Source of the DNA: Limiplasma sp036645955
GTDB taxonomy: Bacteria > Bacillota > Clostridia > Christensenellales > Aristaeellaceae
Length of the DNA stretch: 64,000 nucleotides
Assembly (NCBI GenBank): GCA_036645955.1
Contig: JAVXND010000003.1
Location: 1 to 64,000 of the forward strand
Direction of reading: 5' to 3'
The position numbers and the translations under genes are program-made. Positions 8,593-16,621 of this stretch are shown here, piece by piece; positions within the stretch are counted from its first letter, which is position 1; the number at the start of each line of letters is the position of its first letter. The notes under the pieces were generated by a model that was not told the DNA's origin, did no database searches, and worked only from the letters and a program-made list of their open reading frames with translations.

Positions 8593-9828
8593 ATGGAAGT
8601 TTTATCGCGGCTTTCTTCGGCACTATCGGAGGTTTTGGTATATGGCGCAATTGCGCTGGTTACTTTCATTGGTTTATGCAAATGTATTTATCCACTATTG
8701 CGAAACGCGATGCTTTTAAACCGCGCGGTGGTAAAATTGGAAAAAAGCACAGCTGCGGGGGAGCGGCCATTGTGGCGCGAGCCACGTTTTTTGGGGCGCT
8801 CTTTACGCAATGAATGGCAGCAGTTTCTTTTGAATGCCGCACAGCTGGATTTGCGCGGCATGCCTTGTGATACCACGGAATATATTAACGAGGAAAGTGT
8901 GATTGACAAACCGGGTCATGCGCAATTTGCGGATTTGATTCCCGGCTTGCTCACCTCACTTGGCATTTTGGGCACGTTCATCGGTTTAATGCAAGGGCTA
9001 ACCAGCGTTGATTTTACAAATGCAGAGGGTACCATACGCAGTATTCCGCAATTGCTTAGCGGTATGAAATTTGCTTTTGCCACCTCTGTAGCGGGCATTG
9101 CATGTTCACTTTTGTTTAATATGTTTAACCGCATGGCGGCAGGCAGGGCGCTCAAAGCGCTGGATAATTTTGAAGATGCTTTTTATGAGCTTGCCATGCC
9201 GCGTCCCTTACAACCAGATGTGCAGCTTTTATGCCAAAAGCAAGATGACGAAGCACGCATTGCACATTTGGCTGAAAATGTGGGCAGCCACATAGCCGCT
9301 TCACTGGAGGTGGCCATCGGGCGTGCAATGTCGCCGCTGACCCAATCACTCGACTCATTTATCAAGGGCGCAACGCAGGAGCAGGTAGAGGGTGTGCGCC
9401 GCATTGTGGGGCAATTCGTGCAACAGCTAAACACCTCCCTAAGCGGGCAAATGACCGCTCTTGGCGAAACCATGAACATCGTCAATCAAGGTCAGCTTCA
9501 AACCCAACAAAATTTGCAAAACACATTGGGCATTGCACGCGCAATGGCGGAAGATGCGCGCAGCATGCAACAAGCCAGCGCAAACATTGCAAAACAGATG
9601 CAAGCGCTTTGCGAAGATATGCAGACACTGCATCGCCAAAGGGCGCAAACCTTTGGCGCAGTTGAAAACACAAGCACTACACTATCCAAACAAATGGATG
9701 ACCTTACCGCTTCCCTTGCCAACATGCAGCAAGCGGTGGATATTCTTACAGCTGAGCTCGATGATCAGCAGGGGGAAACCAAACAGCATCAAGCGGCCTA
9801 TTTGCAGGAGCTAGACAACCATTACTAA
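8593..9828 (+). CDS. MotA/TolQ/ExbB-family proton-channel protein, ZorA-like, with C-terminal coiled-coil tail
   Basis: 411 residues. One span near the N-terminus (VYGAIALVTFIGLCKCIYPLL), a cytoplasmic segment, then the two channel helices of the MotA/ExbB fold: LIPGLLTSLGILGTFIGLMQGL (about 115-135) and MKFAFATSVAGIACSLLFNMFNR (about 160-182). The LTSLGILGTFIGL and AFATSVAGI motifs resemble ZorA of the Zorya anti-phage system more than flagellar MotA. The last 220 residues are Gln/Ala/Met-rich and should form a long cytoplasmic helical tail, as in ZorA. ATG 8593 lies 14 bases after AAAGGAGGTG, a long spacing; a GTG at 8578 overlaps that site. The next gene is the MotB/ZorB-like partner. The inferred role is the pentameric stator of an ion-driven membrane motor. 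What it drives is unknown. Confidence 0.8.
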   Translation: MEVLSRLSSALSEVLVYGAIALVTFIGLCKCIYPLLRNAMLLNRAVVKLEKSTAAGERPLWREPRFLGRSLRNEWQQFLLNAAQLDLRGMPCDTTEYINEESVIDKPGHAQFADLIPGLLTSLGILGTFIGLMQGLTSVDFTNAEGTIRSIPQLLSGMKFAFATSVAGIACSLLFNMFNRMAAGRALKALDNFEDAFYELAMPRPLQPDVQLLCQKQDDEARIAHLAENVGSHIAASLEVAIGRAMSPLTQSLDSFIKGATQEQVEGVRRIVGQFVQQLNTSLSGQMTALGETMNIVNQGQLQTQQNLQNTLGIARAMAEDARSMQQASANIAKQMQALCEDMQTLHRQRAQTFGAVENTSTTLSKQMDDLTASLANMQQAVDILTAELDDQQGETKQHQAAYLQELDNHY

Positions 9829-9856
9829 TGGCGTTTGCAAACGAGAGGGGAATGAC

Positions 9857-10969
9857 ATGGCACGGAAACGTTATGTAAGAAGGAGCGGCGGCAAAGCAGA
9901 CGGCGGCGCGGCATGGATTAGCTATTCCGATATGATGGCGGCGCTGTTGCTTGTGTTTGTGCTGGTGCTTTGCTACAGCGTTTATCAATATTTTTTGATG
10001 CTGGAAACCAAAACAGCTGAATTGGATGCAAAAAGCTCACTTCTTACCACGCAAGAACAGCAGTTGACCACGCAACAAACCACCCTCGTTACACAGCAAT
10101 CAACGCTTGATGAACAAACAGCCGCTTTGGAACAGCAAAAGCTAGATCTTGCCGCAAAGCAAGCAGAACTTCTCAAAAAGCAAAATGAATTAACGGGCGC
10201 ATTAACGGCCATTAGCGAAAAAGACAGCTTGCTGAGCAATCAAACCCTTACGCTTGAAGAACAGCAAAAGATTATTTTGGCGGCACAGGCGGCGCTTACC
10301 CAAAAAGAAAACGAATTAATCGCGGCCAAAAAAGAGCTGGATGAAAAGCAAAACGCACTAGCGAGCGCAACCATTTTATTGGGTGAACAGCAGGATGCCA
10401 TGAGCAACCAACAGCGTAAGCTGGATGATTTGGTTGGNNNNNNNNNNGTGCGTACCAAAATTATCCGCGATTTAAGCATCTCCCTTACAAATGCAAATTT
10501 GAAGGTGGCTGTGGATAAGAACACAGGCGATATTATGCTGGAAAGCACGGTGTTTTTTGATGTAGCCAAAAGCAATCTCAAAGATAGCGGATACCAATTA
10601 TTAGAAGAATTTATGCCCATCTATTTAGGTGTTTTGCTCAGCGATGAATATGCTGACTATCTTGGGGAAATCATCATTGAAGGGCACACGGATACGCAAG
10701 GCACGTACTTGATGAACCTTGAGCTTTCACAGGATCGTGCCTTAAGTGTAGCCGCCTATTGTTTGCAGATGCGAAGCTTAACGGAACCGCAGCTTGAAAA
10801 GCTTCGCAGTATTTTGACTGCAAAAGGCAGAAGCTATTCCAACCCTATATACAGGGAGGACGGCAGTGTTGATATGAATGCGTCGCGGCGCGTAGAGTTT
10901 AAGTTCCGTATGAAGGATTCCGAAATGATTGATGAAATGCGAAGCATACTTGCAAACGGGGATTCCTAA
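9857..10969 (+). CDS. MotB/ZorB-like protein: one membrane span, long heptad stalk, OmpA domain
   Basis: About 370 residues, with a 10-base assembly gap inside. The N-terminus has a cytoplasmic basic stretch, then WISYSDMMAALLLVFVLVL, the span with the Asp (residue 25) that carries protons in MotB/ZorB-type subunits. From 10001 comes a stalk of at least 20 consecutive heptads, each starting with Leu (or Ile/Met) and rich in Gln, Thr and Lys. The C-terminal third is an OmpA/MotB peptidoglycan-binding domain with EGHTDTQG, LELSQDRALSVAAYC and MNASRRVEFKF. The two copies of this subunit should sit in the MotA-like pentamer and hold the wall. MotB and ZorB usually have only a short plug and linker between span and OmpA domain, so the long coiled-coil spacer is unusual. 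True stalk length is uncertain because of the gap. Confidence 0.82.
   Translation: MARKRYVRRSGGKADGGAAWISYSDMMAALLLVFVLVLCYSVYQYFLMLETKTAELDAKSSLLTTQEQQLTTQQTTLVTQQSTLDEQTAALEQQKLDLAAKQAELLKKQNELTGALTAISEKDSLLSNQTLTLEEQQKIILAAQAALTQKENELIAAKKELDEKQNALASATILLGEQQDAMSNQQRKLDDLVXXXXVRTKIIRDLSISLTNANLKVAVDKNTGDIMLESTVFFDVAKSNLKDSGYQLLEEFMPIYLGVLLSDEYADYLGEIIIEGHTDTQGTYLMNLELSQDRALSVAAYCLQMRSLTEPQLEKLRSILTAKGRSYSNPIYREDGSVDMNASRRVEFKFRMKDSEMIDEMRSILANGDS
10438..10447. other. Assembly gap (10 Ns)
   Basis: Ten Ns inside the heptad region of the OmpA-domain gene. The frame continues across the gap, but 10 Ns is probably a placeholder, so the real length may differ. Repetitive heptad codons would explain a failed assembly here. 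Confidence 0.95.
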
Positions 10970-10995
10970 AGGGTTGTGAAAAGGAGGCTTTGCCA

Positions 10996-11493
10996 GTGAA
11001 AGGACTCAAAATCGGAGCCATTGCGGCGGTTGCGCTGTTGCTTGTAATGGGGCTAATGGTTGGCTATTTATTTATGACGGCTGAGGTACAGGTTATCAAG
11101 ATTTCCGCCCAAGGCTTGCCGGCGGCCAATCAAGCAGAGCAATTTGAAAAGCTGAAAACCTCCGTAACGGATGAAACCTTTATTGGAACCATATTTCAAA
11201 AGCCCATGGAATGGAAACCTGCCAGCGACTATGTTTATTTGAATTACACGTTAAAAATTCGAAACAATTGCCTTGTTCCCATTGACATGGTTGAGGTGCA
11301 GGTGGTGCCGCAATCCACCGATATTTTACAGCTTGGGCAGCAGCAAATCATCACACTGAACGCAAAATCAGAGGGTGAAGTGAATGTGAGCATTTTAGCG
11401 CCTAAGGAAGCACAGCCTGTTCGGGAAATGATTGTGACCTATTATGTGTGGGGCGTTGGGTTTCGGATTACAACCACATATGGGGAAGTGTAA
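10996..11493 (+). CDS. Membrane-anchored extracytoplasmic protein, last gene of the motor-like operon
   Basis: About 165 residues from GTG 10996, which is eight bases after AAGGAGG; an in-frame TTG six bases earlier is too close to that site. One N-terminal span (IGAIAAVALLLVMGLMVGYLFMT) and an extracytoplasmic body with a predicted beta-sandwich look: VYLNYTLKIRNNCLVPIDMVEVQVVP, a segment QIITLNAKSEGEVNVSILAP and a final strand REMIVTYYVWGVGFRITTTYGEV. That layout resembles Ig-like or DUF-type wall-facing domains, but I do not recognise the family. It lies 26 bases after the OmpA-domain gene and ends in a terminator, which closes the operon. Likely a periplasm- or wall-side partner of the motor pair, by position only. 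Confidence 0.65.
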   Translation: MKGLKIGAIAAVALLLVMGLMVGYLFMTAEVQVIKISAQGLPAANQAEQFEKLKTSVTDETFIGTIFQKPMEWKPASDYVYLNYTLKIRNNCLVPIDMVEVQVVPQSTDILQLGQQQIITLNAKSEGEVNVSILAPKEAQPVREMIVTYYVWGVGFRITTTYGEV

Positions 11494-11556
11494 GGATTAG
11501 GGTACATCAGCGCATTGGTGCGATGCATGGGCGTTAACCCCCCAACCATATCAAGG

Positions 11557-11587
11557 AACATTGCTGTTAATATAGCAATGTTTTTTG
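11557..11587 (+). terminator. Rho-independent terminator of the motor-like operon
   Basis: AACATTGCT (11557-11565) pairs with AGCAATGTT (11574-11582), followed by a T-run to 11586. Confidence 0.88.
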
Positions 11588-11668
11588 TCTTGAATTCATT
11601 TGTTGAACGCCCAGTTGGCACAGCAATACAGGTAAAATAATTCCACCTGAATAGGTTGAATTCCACCA

Positions 11669-11697
11669 TTGCGGCGCAGGGTGGTTATTGATAGAAT
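11669..11697 (+). promoter_or_regulatory. Probable promoter of the first sugar ABC operon
   Basis: TTGCGG (11669-11674), 17-base spacer, TAGAAT (11692-11697), 78 bases ahead of the binding-protein start. The weak -35 fits a promoter that needs the AraC-type activator encoded in the operon. Confidence 0.5.
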
Positions 11698-11774
11698 AAA
11701 AGCAACAAAGGGAATGGCTCGTTTGAGTGACATATGAGCTTGCGTTCCCACAACTTTAAAGGAGGAACGATTTC

Positions 11775-13043
11775 ATGAAGAAAATGGTATGTCTCCTACT
11801 GGTAGCAGTGCTATTGTGCGGCATGGGCAGCTTTGCGGTGGCAGAGCAGGCACAGTCCATCACACTGATGGCCTCACAAAACTGGATTAAGGATGTCGAT
11901 CGTGAACTATTCAAGGCGTTCGAAAAAGAAACCGGCATTGAAGTCAAAATTCTTGTTACACCCGATAATGGCTACGATACATTGCTGGGCACCTCCCTTG
12001 CCGGCGGAAGCAATGCCATCGACCTCTTTATGTACTCTGCAGGCTCCATGATGGTTAGTGCTGGCATTCCAGAGATTGCCCTTGATTTATCGGGCGAAGA
12101 ATGGGTTGCCAGGCTGGAGGACTGGGCCAAATCGGTGAACAGCTATCAGGAAAAGCTCTATGGCTTTTCCACTTGGGGCGTGGACTATGAAGGAATCCTG
12201 TACAACAAAACGCTCTTTGCTGAAAATAGCTTAACGGTTCCAACCACTTGGGCAGAGTTTATGGCACTGTGCGACAAGCTCTTGGAGCTGGGCAAAATGC
12301 CCTTGTATGAAGCCCTCAATGGCGTGTGGCACGCTCAAAGCTGGGCATATGGTTGCACACCCCTGATGCTGGCAGAAGACCCTGATTTTGTTGCCAAAAT
12401 GAATGCACAAGAAAAAGGCTTTGCAGATAGCCCCGTGTTTCTTGCGGCTTTGGGACAGATCAAAGAACTGCTCAGCGCAAAGAACGACAAAAACGAACCC
12501 AAATATTTTGTGAATGATGGTCAGGCAGAAGACTGGTTTGGAAGCTATCCTGCGTTGGTTGGGCGTGAATGCGCCATGCTGTTTACGTATTCTGCATATG
12601 CGGCAGAGCTTGCTACCAATGGCTCTAAGGACGAATGGGGCATGTTCCCCGTACCGCTTCAGGACAATCAAACGGCGGTTGCCAATGGCGGCGGCATTAG
12701 CAAGTTTATCAATAAAAACAGCTCTTGCATTGAAGAAAGCAAAATGCTGCTCAATTTCCTTGCACGTGATGAAAACCTCGAAACCTACTACAAAGCACGC
12801 ACTGATTTGGTGTCTTCTGCATTCAAGGATGTTGAATCCGTTTCAGCAACCACTGCAACCACCGATATGCTGGCAAACAGCAAGGGCGAGATACCTGTCA
12901 TGTTCATTAAAGATGTGAACTTCTGGGATACCGACGTATACATGTACATGCAGGGCTTTGCAAACAATACGGTAACGCCTGAAGAGTTTGCACAAAACTG
13001 TGACAACTATCGCGCAACCATGTTTGAGGCGGCAGCAGAATAA
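11775..13043 (+). CDS. Extracellular sugar-binding protein (family 1) of ABC importer
   Basis: 422 residues. An SPase-I type signal peptide (MKKMVCLLLVAVLLCGMG...SFAVA/EQ) is visible; the Cys in the hydrophobic core does not sit in a lipobox. The mature part matches family 1 solute-binding proteins: FKAFEKETGIEVKIL, LAGGSNAIDLFMYSAG, YGFSTWGVDYEGILYNKTLF and a C-terminal lobe with GGGISKFINKNS. AAAGGAGG precedes ATG. Two permease genes follow after a hairpin terminator, the usual way to make more binding protein than membrane subunits. No ATPase gene is in the operon, so a shared MsmX-type ATPase elsewhere is expected. Substrate is probably an oligosaccharide; identity unknown. Confidence 0.9.
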   Translation: MKKMVCLLLVAVLLCGMGSFAVAEQAQSITLMASQNWIKDVDRELFKAFEKETGIEVKILVTPDNGYDTLLGTSLAGGSNAIDLFMYSAGSMMVSAGIPEIALDLSGEEWVARLEDWAKSVNSYQEKLYGFSTWGVDYEGILYNKTLFAENSLTVPTTWAEFMALCDKLLELGKMPLYEALNGVWHAQSWAYGCTPLMLAEDPDFVAKMNAQEKGFADSPVFLAALGQIKELLSAKNDKNEPKYFVNDGQAEDWFGSYPALVGRECAMLFTYSAYAAELATNGSKDEWGMFPVPLQDNQTAVANGGGISKFINKNSSCIEESKMLLNFLARDENLETYYKARTDLVSSAFKDVESVSATTATTDMLANSKGEIPVMFIKDVNFWDTDVYMYMQGFANNTVTPEEFAQNCDNYRATMFEAAAE

Positions 13044-13057
13044 GAAAACCCTGCAAG

Positions 13058-13088
13058 CGGGAGCGGCAAACACCGCTCCCGTTTTTTT
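13058..13088 (+). terminator. Intercistronic terminator between binding protein and permease
   Basis: CGGGAGCGG (13058-13066) pairs with CCGCTCCCG (13073-13081), then seven T. It lies inside the operon and should let only part of the transcription reach the permease genes. Confidence 0.85.
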
Positions 13089-13107
13089 ACGGAAAAGGAG
13101 CTATGAT

Positions 13108-13983
13108 ATGAACCGCAACAAAATATACCGTCTGTCCTGTGCTTATCCTGCGCTAGTGCTCTATACATTGCTCTTTATCATCCCTGTGCTGATGGGCTTT
13201 GTATATTCGTTCACCAACTGGAATGCGATCAAACTATCAAATGAAACCGCAAAATTTGTTGGATTTGCAAATTTTCAAAAAATTTTTACAAAGCCGGAAT
13301 TGGTTTCTGTCATCACGCGCACGCTATGGTTTGCCTTTGTAACCACAATTTTTAAGAATGTGATTGGATTTTCATTGGCGCTTGCCTTCAACAAAGGAAT
13401 CCATTGCAAGCAAGCGTTACGCGCGGTATTTTTTCTTCCTGCTATGCTTTCCCCGTTGATTATTGGCTTGATTTTTGGCTCGCTGTTAATGAAGTCAGGC
13501 TTTATCAATCAATTGTTAACAACCATTGGACTTGAAAAATGGACGTGTTCATGGCTTACCACACAATCCACCGCGCTTAACGCTACAATGGCGGTGGACA
13601 TTTGGCGGCAGGCTGGTTTCAATATGGTGATTTATTTGGCGGGCTTACAGCTGATTGACCAAGGGCTGTATGAAGCGGCTTCCATAGACGGCGCAAATGG
13701 TTTACAACAGCTTTCCTATATCACCCTTCCCCGCATCATGCCAAGCTTTGTAATCAACCTGATGCTCAACCTCTCCCAAGGGCTGAAAGCATTTGATATC
13801 ATTTTTGTACTTACGGGCGGCGGGCCGGCAGGTTCTACAGAACTAATCAACACCATTGTGTTTAAGGAATTCGGTAAAAAGCTCTATGGTATGAGTGCGG
13901 CTTATGGCGTTGTGGTTTTTGCCATCACAGCTGTTTTTGGATTGTTGGTTATGCAGATGAACCGTCAAATTCAAAGTGATTGA
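13108..13983 (+). CDS. Sugar ABC transporter permease (MalF/UgpA type)
   Basis: About 291 residues with six spans. It begins with the usual YPALVLYTLLFIIPVLMGF helix. The cytoplasmic EAA loop that docks the ATPase is YEAASIDGANGLQQLSYITLP. ATG 13108 follows AAAGGAG by seven bases; an upstream frame extension across the terminator hairpin is not credible. Its TGA lies next to the second permease. Forms the heterodimeric channel with that protein for the substrate delivered by the binding protein. Confidence 0.92.
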   Translation: MNRNKIYRLSCAYPALVLYTLLFIIPVLMGFVYSFTNWNAIKLSNETAKFVGFANFQKIFTKPELVSVITRTLWFAFVTTIFKNVIGFSLALAFNKGIHCKQALRAVFFLPAMLSPLIIGLIFGSLLMKSGFINQLLTTIGLEKWTCSWLTTQSTALNATMAVDIWRQAGFNMVIYLAGLQLIDQGLYEAASIDGANGLQQLSYITLPRIMPSFVINLMLNLSQGLKAFDIIFVLTGGGPAGSTELINTIVFKEFGKKLYGMSAAYGVVVFAITAVFGLLVMQMNRQIQSD

Positions 13984-14002
13984 TCAAAGGATGGTTGTCA
14001 AA

Positions 14003-14833
14003 ATGAAAAGAAAAACCAAAATGACAATTCTTAATGTGCTAAAAGAAGCTCTTGCATGGTCGCTGTCGCTGATTGTGATTGTGCCCTTTCTGATTGTGCT
14101 GGTGAATGCTTTGAAAGACGAGCAGCAAGCGCTCACCATGAGTTTAAGCTTACCCACCCAATGGCATTGGGAAAATTTTGTTACTGTATGGAATGTAGGG
14201 CATATACCGCAATCTTTTTTTAACAGCGTTTTGATTTCAGTGGGTGCGGTATTTTTGAGCATCATCTGCGCATCGCTTTGCGCTTTTGTACTTGCCCGCA
14301 ATCCCTCCAAGTGCAATAAGAAAATCTTTATGTATTTTTCATTGGGATTGATGTTTCCAGTCAGCATGGTAACCGTGGTTAAGGTGATGCGTATCCTAGG
14401 CCTTTACAATACAAGGTGGGGAGTTATCCTTTTATTTGGTGCATTAATCCTTCCCTTGAGCGTGTTTTTGTACTATAATTTCATCATGGGTATTCCGCAG
14501 GAGATCGATGAGGCGGCCATTGTAGATGGCGCAGGTACGGGCACATTGTTTTTTCGAATTCTGTTTCCGGTTTTGAAGCCCGTGACTGTAACCGTTGTGA
14601 TGCTGAATTTCCTGAGCTGCTGGAATGATTTTACGGTTCCGCTGTATATATTGCCAGATCCAGACAAAGCAGTCATTGTACAGCAGGTATACCATTTCTA
14701 CGGTACCTTTACGGCAAGCTGGAACCTTGTGAGCGTAACCATTTTGTATGCCATTGCACCCATATTGGCGGTGTATATTTTGGGACAGCGCTATATTATT
14801 TCCGGTATGGTAGCGGGTGCTGTGAAGGGGTAA
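14003..14833 (+). CDS. Sugar ABC transporter permease (MalG/UgpE type)
   Basis: About 276 residues, six spans, with the EAA loop IDEAAIVDGAGTGTLFFRILFP and the C-terminal FISGMVAGAVKG-type ending (IISGMVAGAVKG). Three in-frame starts exist (GTG 13976, ATG 13991, ATG 14003); 14003 has AAAGGA about eleven bases upstream, but GTG 13976 would give the overlap with the first permease common in such operons. Pairs with the preceding permease. Confidence 0.9.
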   Translation: MKRKTKMTILNVLKEALAWSLSLIVIVPFLIVLVNALKDEQQALTMSLSLPTQWHWENFVTVWNVGHIPQSFFNSVLISVGAVFLSIICASLCAFVLARNPSKCNKKIFMYFSLGLMFPVSMVTVVKVMRILGLYNTRWGVILLFGALILPLSVFLYYNFIMGIPQEIDEAAIVDGAGTGTLFFRILFPVLKPVTVTVVMLNFLSCWNDFTVPLYILPDPDKAVIVQQVYHFYGTFTASWNLVSVTILYAIAPILAVYILGQRYIISGMVAGAVKG

Positions 14834-14863
14834 GGGGTACGTACAGGAAAGGAGAAGCATGGT

Positions 14864-16621
14864 ATGCAAGAAAAACGAATTCCCATCCGACAAAAGCTGT
14901 TTCGAACATATACCCTTTTGTACGGCTTGATTTTTCTTGTGATGCTTGCCATTTTTTCTTGGATTGCATCAACGGATATACAACGCAAAATTGTGGCTAC
15001 TCAGCGTCAAATGATGAATAACATCACCGTTAACATTGAAGGCAGCTTTGCCGCAATGGACGATCTTTCCATGCGCCTGATTACAGATGTCAGCTTTAAG
15101 CAGCTGGCGCTAAAATCAATGCCTGATGCTTTTGAAAACAAAACCAACCAAACCACAAGCTTTCAAAAGTTATATCTTTCGTGCAGAGACATGTTTATAA
15201 ATGCGTATCAGATAGGTATTTATAATCGAGCGGGCTATTATACTTGGCTGGGAGGCGGCTATTATATTAACGCCCTTGAGCCAAACACGGTGGATCAATT
15301 TGTGGATTATAAAGATACCGGAATCATTCACATTGAACGCAGGGCTGAAAATCCATTTCTGCGCGCTTCTATGCCCAATCAAATCTTTGCAGACGAACTG
15401 CGCGAAAGCATTTGCTTATGGCGAACCATGAGCGCTGGCAATCGTTTTGGAAATGCGCAGGCGGTTTTGGAAATATACATGCGTTATGATGAATTTGCAA
15501 AAAAGCTTCAAAGGCTGTGCAATCAAAGCAGTATCGAAGGCCTTGGAATGGCTGTGCTGGACAGCCATGGAAAAGCACTTTTTAACGAAGATCAGCTGAC
15601 CCTGCCCGCCACATTAGAAACTGGAGAACGCAATGTCCACGGTGAACTGCTTACGCTCAATTACTTGGATAATTACGGATTATATGTATATTATCGAATT
15701 CCTGTTGGAAGCAACTATTCGGGGCTTCGCTGGTTTGTGATCCTGATATCGATTCTTGGCATTGGCTTTTTTGCCGTTATCCTTTTAACGACCTATCGCA
15801 CATCCAATGTGCTGAGCCGCCCCATTGCGGAGCTGTGCGAGCAGGTCAAAAGCCTCGGAAGGAACGTTCCGCCTCAAAAGGTAGCGACTTCTATGATTGA
15901 ACTCAATTTTCTGGCTGAAACAATTTATGATCTGCGAAAAAATTTGGATCAATCCATTGACGAGGTTGTAAGCCTGCGAACTGAGGAAACAAACGCCAAA
16001 ATGCTAGCATTGCAAGCGCAAATGCAGCCGCATTTTTTACACAATGCCCTCACCACCATAGCCGCTATGGCTGTTGAGCGCGGCAATGCTGAAATAGCTG
16101 AAATGTGCGCAAGCCTTACCAATATGCTTCGCTATATTACGGCTGAACAAAGCGGCGGCGTACCGCTCTATGAAGAAATTGCCCATTTGGATCATTACGC
16201 GCAAATCATGAAAATACGCTTTCCAGCTGCGCAGGTGGAGCATTCCATTCCGCTTGATATGCTCACACTCATTGTGCCAAAGCTTTCCGTACAGCCCATT
16301 GTGGAAAACAGCTTCAAATATGCTGATAATGGTGCTTTAACGGTTCGCGTGACCGGTTTTGTTACTCCAACAGGGTGGCGGATTTGTATTACCGACAATG
16401 GACAGGGCTTTGCGCAAAGTACCATTGTAGACATTCATCGCAGGAGTGAAGAGCTGCTGCATAACCCCAAAGCCCCTGCCGCTACCATTAACGGTATGGG
16501 CTTGGTCAACATCTATCTCAGATTACGGCTGTTTTACAAGGAGCGTATGATCTTTCGATTGGAAAATACGGAATCGGGCGCATGCGTGACCATTGGCTGT
16601 GAGGATCAAAGTGATGGATAA
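14864..16621 (+). CDS. YesM-family sensor histidine kinase
   Basis: 585 residues. Span 1 is near residues 14-36 (LLYGLIFLVMLAIFSWI), followed by a roughly 245-residue extracytoplasmic sensor region. Span 2 (WFVILISILGIGFFAVILL) is near residue 285, then a HAMP segment, a His_kinase (PF06580) domain with QMQPHFLHNALTTIA holding the phosphorylated His, and a HATPase with IVENSFKYA and ITDNGQGF. This is the sensor type that pairs with AraC-type response regulators beside sugar importers in Firmicutes. Its stop overlaps the regulator start by eight bases. It probably senses the transported sugar, directly or through the binding protein. Confidence 0.92.
   Translation: MQEKRIPIRQKLFRTYTLLYGLIFLVMLAIFSWIASTDIQRKIVATQRQMMNNITVNIEGSFAAMDDLSMRLITDVSFKQLALKSMPDAFENKTNQTTSFQKLYLSCRDMFINAYQIGIYNRAGYYTWLGGGYYINALEPNTVDQFVDYKDTGIIHIERRAENPFLRASMPNQIFADELRESICLWRTMSAGNRFGNAQAVLEIYMRYDEFAKKLQRLCNQSSIEGLGMAVLDSHGKALFNEDQLTLPATLETGERNVHGELLTLNYLDNYGLYVYYRIPVGSNYSGLRWFVILISILGIGFFAVILLTTYRTSNVLSRPIAELCEQVKSLGRNVPPQKVATSMIELNFLAETIYDLRKNLDQSIDEVVSLRTEETNAKMLALQAQMQPHFLHNALTTIAAMAVERGNAEIAEMCASLTNMLRYITAEQSGGVPLYEEIAHLDHYAQIMKIRFPAAQVEHSIPLDMLTLIVPKLSVQPIVENSFKYADNGALTVRVTGFVTPTGWRICITDNGQGFAQSTIVDIHRRSEELLHNPKAPAATINGMGLVNIYLRLRLFYKERMIFRLENTESGACVTIGCEDQSDG

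Noticed and set aside
10001..10437. DNA tandem repeat or CRISPR-like array
   Set aside because: The periodicity is in the protein heptads; the nucleotide units differ and lie in frame within one gene.
7616..11493. Calling the operon a standard Zorya defence system
   Set aside because: ZorC/ZorD or ZorE are absent and the neighbours are membrane proteins of unknown function; only the motor pair resembles Zorya.
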